Source: Anaerolinea thermophila
Lineage (GTDB): Bacteria; Chloroflexota; Anaerolineae; Anaerolineales; UBA4823
Assembly: GCA_020724505.1 (NCBI GenBank)
Contig: DYGV01000018.1
Span: 1 to 36,959 of the forward strand
Length of the DNA stretch: 36,959 nt
Direction: 5' to 3'
In this document: piece by piece, positions 9,003 to 17,371 of the stretch
Layout of the letters: each line of letters begins with the position of its first letter
Numbering within the stretch: position 1 is the first letter of the stretch
Program-made: the position numbers and the translations under genes
The notes under the pieces: generated by a model
The model's database searches: none
What the model was told of the DNA's origin: nothing
The model's input: the letters and a program-made list of their open reading frames with translations, nothing else

Positions 9003-9026
9003 TCCTGACGTTGAGATACGTCAGGA
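9003..9026 (-). promoter_or_regulatory. 5'-UTR hairpin overlapping the ribosome-binding site
   Basis: On the minus strand TCCTGACGT-ATCTCA-ACGTCAGGA is a perfect 9-bp stem with a six-base loop. Its 3' arm runs into the AGGAGGAGGTG ribosome site of the 8992 start. Only the first part of that site is paired, and GGAGGTG stays free, so the effect on translation may be tuning rather than a switch. Confidence 0.5.
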
Positions 9027-9050
9027 TAACCAACTAATTTGCGCACATTT

Positions 9051-9079
9051 AATATAGAACAATTGTTCTATATTGTCAA
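9051..9079 (-). promoter_or_regulatory. Sigma-70-type promoter with a 24-bp palindromic LexA-like operator
   Basis: On the minus strand TTGACA and TATATT are separated by exactly 17 bases. The spacer contains GAACAATTGTTC. The palindrome extends to AATATAGAACAATTGTTCTATATT (9051-9074), perfect over 24 bases, and covers the -10 element. GAAC-N4-GTTC is the core of the LexA operator in many Gram-positive bacteria. A repressor bound here would block RNA polymerase. That the binder is LexA is an inference. A similar arrangement is found at 27187-27215. Confidence 0.7.
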
Positions 9080-9286
9080 GGGTTAATTTTTCTACCTTGC
9101 GTAACTTCTGAGTTTGTAACAGTTCAGGAGAAATCTGTTCAGCCAACTCAGCGTGGGTTACCAACGAGGCTATTCTGGCGAATTCAAGTGAAATAAGATG
9201 TGAGCTAATAATTCATACCAGATTAACCCGTGGGAGGATAAGTAGTGAGCTTATAATATTCAGAGAGGTAAGAAGGCAGGTGAATC

Positions 9287-11980
9287 ATGCAGGGAAAAAC
9301 TAAAATCAGCTCAATTCTTCGCACAGTCCTGGCGACAATCCTATTTATTTCTGCGTGTAAGCTAGCAGATGCCCTGGTTGCACCATCCACTCCAGCTGAA
9401 GTTATTTCGGAGACTGCCCTAGCCGTTACAACTTCGCCATCTGTGGCGGTTGAGAAGACGGCAACGCCGCAGCCCGCATCGTCGGGAAGTTCAGGACCGC
9501 GATTTGCAGCCTTCGAAGAAACCCCGGGCGATGTCTCCCCGCAAATCAAGCACGAGACTATTGCTGCCGACCTTGGGAATGTCCAAAACCCTTTTGCGCT
9601 GTCCACAGCTCAAATCGAACATCTGGCGCGTGATGGTTTTGTCATCACTCCAGGAAACGAGAAAGAGTTTTTCTCTCTTTATGAAAAAGCGCGATATGAC
9701 AATGTCCCCATCTTTGCGACATCAGATGCATTGTTGCATTCATATCATTTACTATTTGACAAAGTGCTACGCACCGCTGAACTGGAGCGTTTCATCCCGA
9801 AGCTGCGCAACTTTAATCGGGCAATGCTCATCGAGGCAGACAACCAATATCAACGACTGGTTGGTACAAGTTGGGAGGATGCCGCACGCCGAACGGTTGC
9901 TTATCTCGGCGTGGGCAGCTTGTTGTTGGATTCGCAAGCGGTTATTCCACCTTATGCCAGCGAACTGGTTTCTCAGGAGATAGCCCTGATACAGTCAGCC
10001 AGCGGCATCTTGCCTTCCCCTATCTTTCCAGGACTGGCGTTTGGCGAAGATTATACCCAATACATCCCACGTGGACACTATACGCACAATGAGGAACTCA
10101 AAGCGTATTTTCGCTGCATGATGTGGTATGGGCGGATGACTTTTCGTTTGAAAGGCGAAAATACTGAAGTGGGGCGTGCGGAAACGCGTTCGGCGCTTTT
10201 GCTTATGCAAGCGTTGCGGTATGCGCAGGTAGATGGAAAGCCGGCAATCGAAGCCTGGGCTGAGCTTTATGCGCCGACGGTGTTTTTCATTGGACGTAGC
10301 GATGATCTTACGGTGATGCATTATAACGATGTGATGGACATGGTTTTTGGCGAAAACGCCGACCTATCCGTGGTGGCAAATGACAGCAAGTTAGATCAAT
10401 TCATTGATCTGGCATATCAATTGCCCCCGCCGCGCATCCTGGGAATTGTGATCAGTGATACAGAAGATGAACAACAAGCAACTAAGGGACTGCGCCTGAT
10501 GGGTCAACGGTTTGTCCCCGATGCATATATCTTTCGCCAATTGATCTATCGCAATGTAAGCACGCGAGAAAATCGGCGAGGTTTGCCGCGTGGGTTGGAT
10601 ATCTTGGCTGCAATGGGTTCAGAACGCGCTTATCAACATTTGGAGGCACTTGGCGATACTGGTTTTGAAAACTATCCACAGCAAATGGAAAAAATTCGCT
10701 CCTGGTTGAGCGGGCTGAGCGTGGATGAATGGACTGAGACGTTATATAACACCTGGCTATACTCTTTCTTCCCGCTGCTGCAAATTCCCACAGAAGGCTA
10801 CCCTATCTTCATGCAATCACCTGGCTGGTTGGATAAACAGCTCAATACTGCATTGGGCAGTTGGGCGGAGCTGAAACATGATACGATCCTGTACGCAAAG
10901 CAGGTATACGCCGAGATGGGCGGCGGACCGCCGCCTCCGCCGCCGGTACCGCCGCGTGGTTATGTGGAGCCGGTTCCGGTGTTCTATGCTCGCCTGGCGG
11001 CGCTAACCGCTATGACGCGCACTGGTCTGGAAGAGCGCGGCTTGCTAAATGAAATTGATCGGGAGAGTTTAGTAAAACTCGAAGAGCTAGCGCGCGCATT
11101 CCAGGAAATATCAGAGAAAGAGCTGCGTGGTCAACCCTTGACCGATGAAGAGTATGAGCGCATCCGCTACTTTGGCGGCGAATTGGAAGATATTGTGATG
11201 CGTTCCGCGGATGTTGAGAGCGCCGGTGATGCCATTGGCAATCCGGTGTTTATGACCGAAGACCAACAAGCAGCGGTAATAGCCGATGTAGCAACGGATC
11301 CCGATCCCACCGGAACCGGCGCAGGTGGACCGGTGGTGTTAGAGGTGGGTGTGGGCAGGATCAATGAAATTCATGTAGTAGTCCCTGTGGTGAATCCGGA
11401 TGGCTCGTTGCAGTTACAGGTCGCAAAAGGCGGCGTCTTTTCGTATTATGAATTCCCCTGGCCGGCAGAGGATCGCTTGACGGATGAAAAATGGCGTGCA
11501 ATGTTGGAGCAAGGCCAGGCGCCGCCACTGCAAGAATGGATGAGCAGCTTTTTTGTGCCAGAAGGTGAAAACAGCCTGTGGCGGGATGTTATCCGTCAGT
11601 TTCAGAATCAAGTGACACTGATGTATTGGAGTCCCCTGGATGCGGTTAATTCCTTTTATGAAGCAACCGAATGGTATCGCTCAGAAATCACGCAACTGGC
11701 TTCTCAGCGGCAGTATGTAGGCCATCAACTGGTGAGTGTTGATTTCCGCTCCTTTGATCGGCAGAACGAACGCACGGTTGTGGTCACTGCACGCGAAGTG
11801 TGGCAAGATACCCTGCATAGCTTTACGGGCGATTATCCGAATTATGATGAGCCCGCGGTTGCAAGTCGCGGTCCTTACACCCTGGACGTAACTTATACAT
11901 TGGTTCAAGTCCCAGAGCAAAGCGGCTTTGTCTGGCAGGTTAGACTGGCAGTTTACGCTAACCAACTACCCGGATGGTGA
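9287..11980 (+). CDS. DUF3160 family lipoprotein
   Basis: 897 aa. The N terminus has a lipobox-like signal (TILFISAC, Cys near 25), then a low-complexity Thr/Ala/Pro/Ser stretch of about 60 residues that would lift the domain off the membrane. The main part matches what I know of DUF3160 (RYDNVPIFATSDALLHSYHLLFDKVLR and long helical repeats), a family of unknown function common in Chloroflexota and some other phyla. At about residues 545-558 there is a run GGGPPPPPPVPPRG, probably a loop or hinge before the C-terminal third. The ATG at 9287 follows an AGG-rich ribosome site (AAGGCAGGTGAATC). It is first in a series of four exported proteins. The 210 bases before it hold no promoter I can defend beyond a TATAAT at 9252. 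Confidence 0.78.
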   Translation: MQGKTKISSILRTVLATILFISACKLADALVAPSTPAEVISETALAVTTSPSVAVEKTATPQPASSGSSGPRFAAFEETPGDVSPQIKHETIAADLGNVQNPFALSTAQIEHLARDGFVITPGNEKEFFSLYEKARYDNVPIFATSDALLHSYHLLFDKVLRTAELERFIPKLRNFNRAMLIEADNQYQRLVGTSWEDAARRTVAYLGVGSLLLDSQAVIPPYASELVSQEIALIQSASGILPSPIFPGLAFGEDYTQYIPRGHYTHNEELKAYFRCMMWYGRMTFRLKGENTEVGRAETRSALLLMQALRYAQVDGKPAIEAWAELYAPTVFFIGRSDDLTVMHYNDVMDMVFGENADLSVVANDSKLDQFIDLAYQLPPPRILGIVISDTEDEQQATKGLRLMGQRFVPDAYIFRQLIYRNVSTRENRRGLPRGLDILAAMGSERAYQHLEALGDTGFENYPQQMEKIRSWLSGLSVDEWTETLYNTWLYSFFPLLQIPTEGYPIFMQSPGWLDKQLNTALGSWAELKHDTILYAKQVYAEMGGGPPPPPPVPPRGYVEPVPVFYARLAALTAMTRTGLEERGLLNEIDRESLVKLEELARAFQEISEKELRGQPLTDEEYERIRYFGGELEDIVMRSADVESAGDAIGNPVFMTEDQQAAVIADVATDPDPTGTGAGGPVVLEVGVGRINEIHVVVPVVNPDGSLQLQVAKGGVFSYYEFPWPAEDRLTDEKWRAMLEQGQAPPLQEWMSSFFVPEGENSLWRDVIRQFQNQVTLMYWSPLDAVNSFYEATEWYRSEITQLASQRQYVGHQLVSVDFRSFDRQNERTVVVTAREVWQDTLHSFTGDYPNYDEPAVASRGPYTLDVTYTLVQVPEQSGFVWQVRLAVYANQLPGW

Positions 11981-12047
11981 AATAGAGAAATATTCGGCAG
12001 CGAAAACCTTACAGGCGTTCCTCGGCAAATTTTATTGGGTACAACCG

Positions 12048-13703
12048 ATGATTACGCGCCGGATATTTGTCACCACATTGTTTCTACTGACGGCGACTCT
12101 GGTAAGTTTTCTGGCGATGGACGGCGCTCCATCTCCTCGGATAGAGAGGAGCGACGCGGACATACCGATCAATTCATTCACCGGAAGATTGTATCAACGG
12201 GAGGCAAGCTCTTGGGGTAGCCAGATTGCTCAAGCTGTTCTGGTGGGCGATGTCATGTTGGGGCGCGGGGTTGCCGGACGTCCAGATGTTTTTGAATATG
12301 TTGCAGAAGAACTGATCCATGCGCCGCTTTTAGTTGGGAATTTAGAAGGCGCGCTGGTTGCTGAAAGTAGCTCTTTCAATATTTCTGAAGGTAAGCCAGA
12401 AGATCATCACTTGCTCCTATTTCCTTCAGCTTTTGCTTTATTGCAACGCGCCGGATTTGACATGATGAGCGTAGCGAATAATCACATTTATGATGGCGGG
12501 CAGACGGGAAAGGCACGCACTGAAATTTATCTGCGACGATATGGGATTACACCGCTTGGCGTGCATCCGCAACAGATCGCGTTTCGCACGATCAACGGCG
12601 TTCGACTGGCCTTTCTGGCATATAATGCAGTGGCTATTCCCGCGGGTCACGAGTATCTGTGGCGCAAACAAGATGCAATTCAAACAGTTCATCGGGCGCG
12701 CAACTCGGCAGATGCAGTGATTGTGCTGATGCACTGGGGCGATGAGTTTGCTTCTCGCGCCAGTCCCAGGCAGCGGCAAGCCGCGTTAGAGCTGATCGAA
12801 GCGGGGGCGGATCTGGTAGTCGGCCATCATCCGCATGTTCTGCAAGAGACGCAAGTCATTCAGGCCTCGGATGGGCGACCTGGATTCGTAGCTTATAGCC
12901 TGGGGAATTTTGTGTTCGACCAATATGATGAGGGCTCTCGGATGGGCGCTGCGTTGCGCGTTCTTGTTGATCGCCAGGGGTTGTTGTTGGTCGAAGGTAT
13001 TCCAGCGCAGCCGGGAGTTCTTCCGCGGTGGTTGACGGGTGAGAATGCTGAGGCGGTGCTCGGTAAGATTCAGCCGCAGCCGCTGCGCCTGGCGTTTCGA
13101 TGTAACCACACAGGTTGCGAGGAAACCGAAGCAACACAGCGATTTACGGGAGGTGAATTTTGGAATGGTTCGATAGATCTAACCGGCGACGGCATTGCTG
13201 AACGAGTTGAACTTCGTAACGAACGACTGTTGTTGTTCGAAGGGCAGCGTAAGGTCTGGCAAAGCCCGCCAGAGTGGCGCGTGTTAGACGCAGCGATGGG
13301 AGATCCAAACCTGGATGGGCGAAATGAAATTATCATTGCCCTTGAAAAACCGGATCGAGATGGAGTGATGCGTAGTCACCCGTTTATCATCGGTTTTCGC
13401 GGCGGCGTTTATCGGGATGTTTGGGGCGGTTCCGCTGTGGCGGATCGCATTGCGGAAGTCGAACTGGCGGATATTGATCAGGACGGAGAGGAGGAATTGA
13501 TCGTCATCGAAGAGAAATGTACCCATGACGGGCTTAAAAACTTTGACGGAGAGGTGCCCTGCAAGCGGGCTATTGCAGTTTGGGATTGGAACGGTTGGGG
13601 GTTTAGCTTGTTCTGGCGTAGCTTCAGCGATCGCTATCAAAACCTAAGCCTATGTCATGCGCCTGGTGCGGTGCTGTTACTGTGTGTCGAACGTCTTTGG
13701 TGA
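12048..13703 (+). CDS. CapA-type metallophosphatase fused to FG-GAP-like repeats
   Basis: 551 aa from the ATG that directly precedes a signal/anchor helix (FVTTLFLLTATLVSFLA). The track's upstream start would overlap the DUF3160 gene and adds nothing. Residues 60-330 form a CapA (PGA_cap) metallophosphatase domain: VGDVMLGRG, NLEGALV, SVANNHIYDGG, VLMHWGDE and VGHHPHV, with the Asp, Asn and His metal ligands in place. CapA relatives take part in poly-gamma-glutamate export and anchoring, and many are of unknown substrate. The last 160 residues hold three acidic turns of FG-GAP/VCBS type (LTGDGIAE, PNLDGRNE, DIDQDGEEE) that usually bind calcium in beta-propeller blades. The gene starts 67 bases after the DUF3160 stop, probably in the same transcript. 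Confidence 0.8.
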   Translation: MITRRIFVTTLFLLTATLVSFLAMDGAPSPRIERSDADIPINSFTGRLYQREASSWGSQIAQAVLVGDVMLGRGVAGRPDVFEYVAEELIHAPLLVGNLEGALVAESSSFNISEGKPEDHHLLLFPSAFALLQRAGFDMMSVANNHIYDGGQTGKARTEIYLRRYGITPLGVHPQQIAFRTINGVRLAFLAYNAVAIPAGHEYLWRKQDAIQTVHRARNSADAVIVLMHWGDEFASRASPRQRQAALELIEAGADLVVGHHPHVLQETQVIQASDGRPGFVAYSLGNFVFDQYDEGSRMGAALRVLVDRQGLLLVEGIPAQPGVLPRWLTGENAEAVLGKIQPQPLRLAFRCNHTGCEETEATQRFTGGEFWNGSIDLTGDGIAERVELRNERLLLFEGQRKVWQSPPEWRVLDAAMGDPNLDGRNEIIIALEKPDRDGVMRSHPFIIGFRGGVYRDVWGGSAVADRIAEVELADIDQDGEEELIVIEEKCTHDGLKNFDGEVPCKRAIAVWDWNGWGFSLFWRSFSDRYQNLSLCHAPGAVLLLCVERLW

Positions 13704-13747
13704 TAGGATTTTTGAAGTTATCGTATCGTATATGGAGATTGATGATT

Positions 13748-14245
13748 ATGAAGATTCCGTATTTGCCCATTCTGAGTTTCGTTTTTATTATTGTGCTGGC
13801 GGCTTGCTCAAGTTCGGTAACGCCAGCTATAGAAATTAGCGGGGCCTGGGTGCGCGCTGTTGCCGGTGATGGTCAGCCTGGTCAAGGCGCGATGATGACG
13901 CCAGAAGGTGGCAACATGTCCCATACGGAGCTGGGGATGAATTCGGCGGCATATCTGAGCATCAAAAATCGAGGTGGCGCCGATCGTTTATTGCGCGTAG
14001 AGAGCAACATTGCGCAAGCGGTTGAATTGCATGAGAGTATGATGGAAAATGATATTATGACCATGCGACCGGTAAGTTTCATTGAGATTCCAGCCGGCGG
14101 AGAAGTTGAATTGAAGCCGGGCGGCCTACACATCATGCTGATCGGCCTCAACGAAGCACTGGAACCGGGCGCGAAAGTGCAGCTAACGTTGGTATTTGAG
14201 AAAGCTGGTAATCTGACGGTTGAGGCGGAAGTTCGAGCACCTTAG
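13748..14245 (+). CDS. PCu(A)C family periplasmic copper chaperone (lipoprotein)
   Basis: 165 aa with a lipoprotein signal (FVFIIVLAAC). The mature part carries the copper-binding signature of the PCu(A)C (formerly DUF461) family: H in VELHESMM, the Met-rich IMTMRPV segment, and HIM in GGLHIMLIGL, plus the usual AGGEVELKPGG turn. Such proteins hold Cu(I) outside the membrane and often pass it to the CuA centre of cytochrome oxidase; no oxidase gene is in view. A Met-rich insert (AMMTPEGGNMSHTELGM) near the N terminus could add ligands. Two starts are possible, 13742 and 13748, with GGAG four or ten bases upstream; the shorter is listed. It follows the CapA gene by 44 bases. Confidence 0.85.
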   Translation: MKIPYLPILSFVFIIVLAACSSSVTPAIEISGAWVRAVAGDGQPGQGAMMTPEGGNMSHTELGMNSAAYLSIKNRGGADRLLRVESNIAQAVELHESMMENDIMTMRPVSFIEIPAGGEVELKPGGLHIMLIGLNEALEPGAKVQLTLVFEKAGNLTVEAEVRAP

Positions 14246-14288
14246 CCGAGCGTGATGCATCGTCTGGCGTGCTACATCTTACGAGGAT

Positions 14289-15425
14289 ATGGGGCGTCCA
14301 TTTCGTGATATGCGTTGGCAGTGGATAAGTAAACTGGCGCTGATTGGGGTGTTGTTTCAGGCTGCCTGCCAGGCAAAGCCAACTCAAGCGCCGATTTTAC
14401 CTAATTTTGGCGCGACGCCCATGTTGACGGTTGCGCCTCTACCTACGGCTACCGCGACAGTTGTAGCTACTGCTACCCAGCCGGCGACGCCGACCGGAGT
14501 TCAAATTCTGCCAGGTCTGCAGGGCGCGCGAGATGAATGCCGGGATGATCTAAAAGTTCTGTTGCAACTCAGCCCATTGAAGGGTTCGTCCAATGCGCCG
14601 CCAGTCATGCCGATTGGAAACACAATGACAATCGGTTGGCGAGTGCAGAACATTGGCGAGTGTATTTGGGATAGTTCCTACACAGTTGCCCTTGCCTCTG
14701 CTGCCTCGCCAGATTGGCCAAAAGATACTCCTCCGATCATGCTTCAAGGGCGGGTGAAGCCGGGCGGCTTTTATGATCTTTGGGTGGAGACGCGCCTTCC
14801 TTCGACGCCTGGAGAACATCAAGCAGTTTGGGAACTGCGCGATGGACGAGGAAAACCAATTGGTGAACGAATGGAGTTTGAAGTTTTTGTCATAGGAGCG
14901 CCAACCGACACAGCCTTGCCTGAGGTGATTTTACGTGCCTCTCCAGAGGTGGTCTATCCCGGCGGGCAGACGGCAATATCGTGGAACGCTCCTCGTGCGA
15001 AGGCGGCATATTTTTATACCCTAGGTCAGGCCTGGCGAGAAAACCCGGTAACCATACAAGGGGAACGCTACGAATATCCTCAAAGGACGACCATTTACGA
15101 ATTGCGCATAGTCAATGGAGATGATTCGGTTGAATATTATCGAGTGACCGTTATCGTAAAGCCATTTGATCCACCGCGCATCGTATTATTCCGAATTCGA
15201 CCGCGGGGACCAGTGGCAAGTGGCCAATGTGTTGAAATTGAATGGGAAACTCGAAATCCGGTGAACCGGCTGGATATCTATCGAAACGGTTCGTTGATTT
15301 GGACAGGTAAATTGAGCAGTGGAACGCTCAGACACTGCCCGCCGACCGGAGAAAATCTTTACATGCTTTCTGTGATTGGGCCTGGGGGAAGCGATACAGC
15401 GGAACGATCATTGGAAGTGCGTTAA
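14289..15425 (+). CDS. NBR1-type Ig-like domain lipoprotein
   Basis: 378 aa. A signal with lipobox (LIGVLFQAAC) is followed by about 50 residues of Thr/Ala/Pro-rich linker. Residues 85-205 match the NBR1 central Ig-like domain (NTMTIGWRVQNIGECIWDSSY, GEHQAVWELRDGRGKPIGE), a fold found both in autophagy receptors and in many Chloroflexota surface proteins. The rest looks like two more Ig-like beta domains (YPGGQTAISWNAPRAKAAYF; SGQCVEIEWETRNPVNRLDIYRNG). A role in binding at the cell surface is likely, with no known partner. The GAGG before ATG 14289 is only two bases away, so ATG 14310 (MRWQWIS) is an alternative start. The stop overlaps the convergent DtxR-family gene by four bases. Confidence 0.75.
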   Translation: MGRPFRDMRWQWISKLALIGVLFQAACQAKPTQAPILPNFGATPMLTVAPLPTATATVVATATQPATPTGVQILPGLQGARDECRDDLKVLLQLSPLKGSSNAPPVMPIGNTMTIGWRVQNIGECIWDSSYTVALASAASPDWPKDTPPIMLQGRVKPGGFYDLWVETRLPSTPGEHQAVWELRDGRGKPIGERMEFEVFVIGAPTDTALPEVILRASPEVVYPGGQTAISWNAPRAKAAYFYTLGQAWRENPVTIQGERYEYPQRTTIYELRIVNGDDSVEYYRVTVIVKPFDPPRIVLFRIRPRGPVASGQCVEIEWETRNPVNRLDIYRNGSLIWTGKLSSGTLRHCPPTGENLYMLSVIGPGGSDTAERSLEVR

Positions 15426-16099
15426 TCTATCAGCGTCACGTAGATTTGGCGGGTGATTTGGGGGCCAAGCACGATAACCTGTTCTTGATTTTCAATGCGT
15501 ATAGTCAGATTGCGATCGAAGGGAGAATAGTCAAGTACACTTAGACACGCGTGTGGTGTCAATCCCCGGCTGCTCAGATAACGTAATAACTCTGCATTCG
15601 CGCTGACTACCCGGCTGATGATAGCCTGCTGGGGGGGACGCAGATCTATCAGCATTCGATTCGATGTTTCGGGCATTTGTAGATCTCGATTGGGGATGGG
15701 ATCGCCATGTGGATCAAGCGATGGATTGCCTAATGCGGAAGCCAAACGTTCTTCGAATTCTTCTGAGATGACATGTTCTAGCCGATCTGCTTCTTCGTGA
15801 ACTTCGTCCCAATCAAACCCCAGGATTTGATGTAAAAACAACTCCAGCAATCGGTGGTGCCGCAAGATTTCTAAAGCCGCCTGATTGCCATAAGGTGTGA
15901 GAACCACGCCGCGATGGCGTTGATATTCAACCAACGGCGGGTTCGTCTTGGATAATTTTTTGATCATCCCCGTCACAGATGCGGGCGCGACTTTCAAGGC
16001 TTCGGCGATTTGATTGGTGGTTGCACGCTCATGAGAGCGGGTAATCATGTAGATAGTCTTGAGATAATCCTCAATGGGTTGGGTGAGATTCTTGCGCAT
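15422..16099 (-). CDS. DtxR/MntR-family metal-dependent transcriptional regulator
   Basis: 225 aa in the classic order. A winged-helix DNA-binding domain comes first (residues 1-65; EDYLKTIYMI, TTNQIAEALKVAPASVTGMIKKL). The metal-binding dimerisation domain follows (70-145; HHRLLELFLHQILGFDWDEVHEEADRLEHVIS with the HE..D..EH ligand pattern). An SH3/FeoA-like C-terminal domain covers about 155-225. These proteins repress uptake genes when loaded with Fe(II) or Mn(II). No metal transporter is in this window, and the nearby copper chaperone is not an expected target. The start is 30 bases after the M20 peptidase stop on the same strand, so co-transcription with the peptidase is possible. Confidence 0.88.
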   Translation of the reverse strand: MRKNLTQPIEDYLKTIYMITRSHERATTNQIAEALKVAPASVTGMIKKLSKTNPPLVEYQRHRGVVLTPYGNQAALEILRHHRLLELFLHQILGFDWDEVHEEADRLEHVISEEFEERLASALGNPSLDPHGDPIPNRDLQMPETSNRMLIDLRPPQQAIISRVVSANAELLRYLSSRGLTPHACLSVLDYSPFDRNLTIRIENQEQVIVLGPQITRQIYVTLID

Positions 16100-16129
16100 C
16101 AGAAATATTCCAGGAGATTCTTACGGAAC

Positions 16130-17371
16130 TCAGGTAATTCCATTCTGAGCCAACAAACGCAAGATGGCAACAATGTTCAAGATGGTTTTAGGTACAAAGG
16201 AGGAAACTAGGACATACTCTTGATCTTTTGAGCCATCTTCGCTGCGTTCGGAGCAGTGAGCATTGTTGCCGGTTGGACCTAATCCATCCAGAGTGGGAAA
16301 TCTTTGCCAGAGTAAATTGCCATCGCTCAAGCCGCCGCGCTGCTCGGTAAGGGCGTTCAGCCCCAAATTGCGAGCAGCTGCACTCCAGATCTCAAATAAT
16401 CGGTCGGTGGCTGGATTGCGCGGCCAGGGGGGCGTCTGTGAGCGCATCTCAATGCTCACCTGGCACGGATAACCGTCCTGGCTGGAGATTTGTGATTTAC
16501 CCTCCAATGACAAAATACTTTCAACGCCACGCTCGAATACAGTAGGGTCAAATGCGCGCATTTCCACGACGGCCTGGGCGTGATGAGGCACACGATTTGC
16601 CACGCTGCCGCCTTGAATAAAGCCAACATTGAAGGTTAAGTTATTTGCGTAATCCGTCAGCTCCGCTATTTGTTGAACCGTGTGCGCCAGTTGGACAATA
16701 GCATTAGCTCCTTGGCGATGGTAGTTGCCAGCATGAGCGCCGCGTCCCGAAACGTTGACAATGAATTCGGCGCGGCCTTTCCGCGCAACTACGATAGGGA
16801 AACCGTTCGGATTGGGTGTTCCGCCTTCGAAAATCAGGCAGGCTAAAGTACGGTCAATTGGCAAACGAGCGACGCAATGTCCCCCAAAGTCGTTGGAAAT
16901 CGTTTCTTCCGTTGCATCTAAAGCCACCAGCCAATGAGTCTTTTCAAATGCAGAAGGATAGAATCTCTGAATAGCGTCGAGGGTCATTAACGCCAGGACG
17001 GTGCCGCCTTTAATGTCAACAGCGCCGGGGCCGTAGGCGCGTTCACCGGCGATGCGCCAGTGAAAATCATTTGCTTTTTCCTCTTCTGGTGAGAATACCG
17101 TATCCAGGTGGGAGATCAGAGCAATAGTTGGCTGGTTGTTTGGGTGCCATTGTCCCGATGAAGATAAAAATAGATGCTTACCGAATTGCGGGTTGACCGA
17201 TGGAATGAATTCAGCCTGAAAACCAAGCTGGTGAAACGCTTCTGCAGTGAGTTGGCCGAGTAAATTCACGCCTTCTGCATTGGCGGTGAACGAATTGATT
17301 TCGATCATCTGGCGGAGAAGATCAAGATATTCTGGGAGTTTTTCGTTTAAGTAGCTTTTGATGTTATCCAT
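16130..17371 (-). CDS. M20 family metallopeptidase (carboxypeptidase G2-like)
   Basis: 413 aa, full length. Zinc-ligand and catalytic motifs are in order: SHLDTVF near residue 88, GPGAVDIKGG near 115, DATEE near 153 with the general-base Glu, and a His in GNNAHCSE near 380. GRGAHAG at about 210 marks the inserted dimerisation domain. The family removes C-terminal residues or acyl groups from peptides and acyl-amino acids in the cytoplasm. The substrate cannot be told. The ATG shares one base with the TAA stop of the upstream 664-aa gene (TAATG), so the two are translationally coupled. Confidence 0.85.
   Translation of the reverse strand: MDNIKSYLNEKLPEYLDLLRQMIEINSFTANAEGVNLLGQLTAEAFHQLGFQAEFIPSVNPQFGKHLFLSSSGQWHPNNQPTIALISHLDTVFSPEEEKANDFHWRIAGERAYGPGAVDIKGGTVLALMTLDAIQRFYPSAFEKTHWLVALDATEETISNDFGGHCVARLPIDRTLACLIFEGGTPNPNGFPIVVARKGRAEFIVNVSGRGAHAGNYHRQGANAIVQLAHTVQQIAELTDYANNLTFNVGFIQGGSVANRVPHHAQAVVEMRAFDPTVFERGVESILSLEGKSQISSQDGYPCQVSIEMRSQTPPWPRNPATDRLFEIWSAAARNLGLNALTEQRGGLSDGNLLWQRFPTLDGLGPTGNNAHCSERSEDGSKDQEYVLVSSFVPKTILNIVAILRLLAQNGIT

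Noticed and set aside
9450-9983. 177-aa plus-strand ORF
   Set aside because: Shadow in another frame of the DUF3160 gene.
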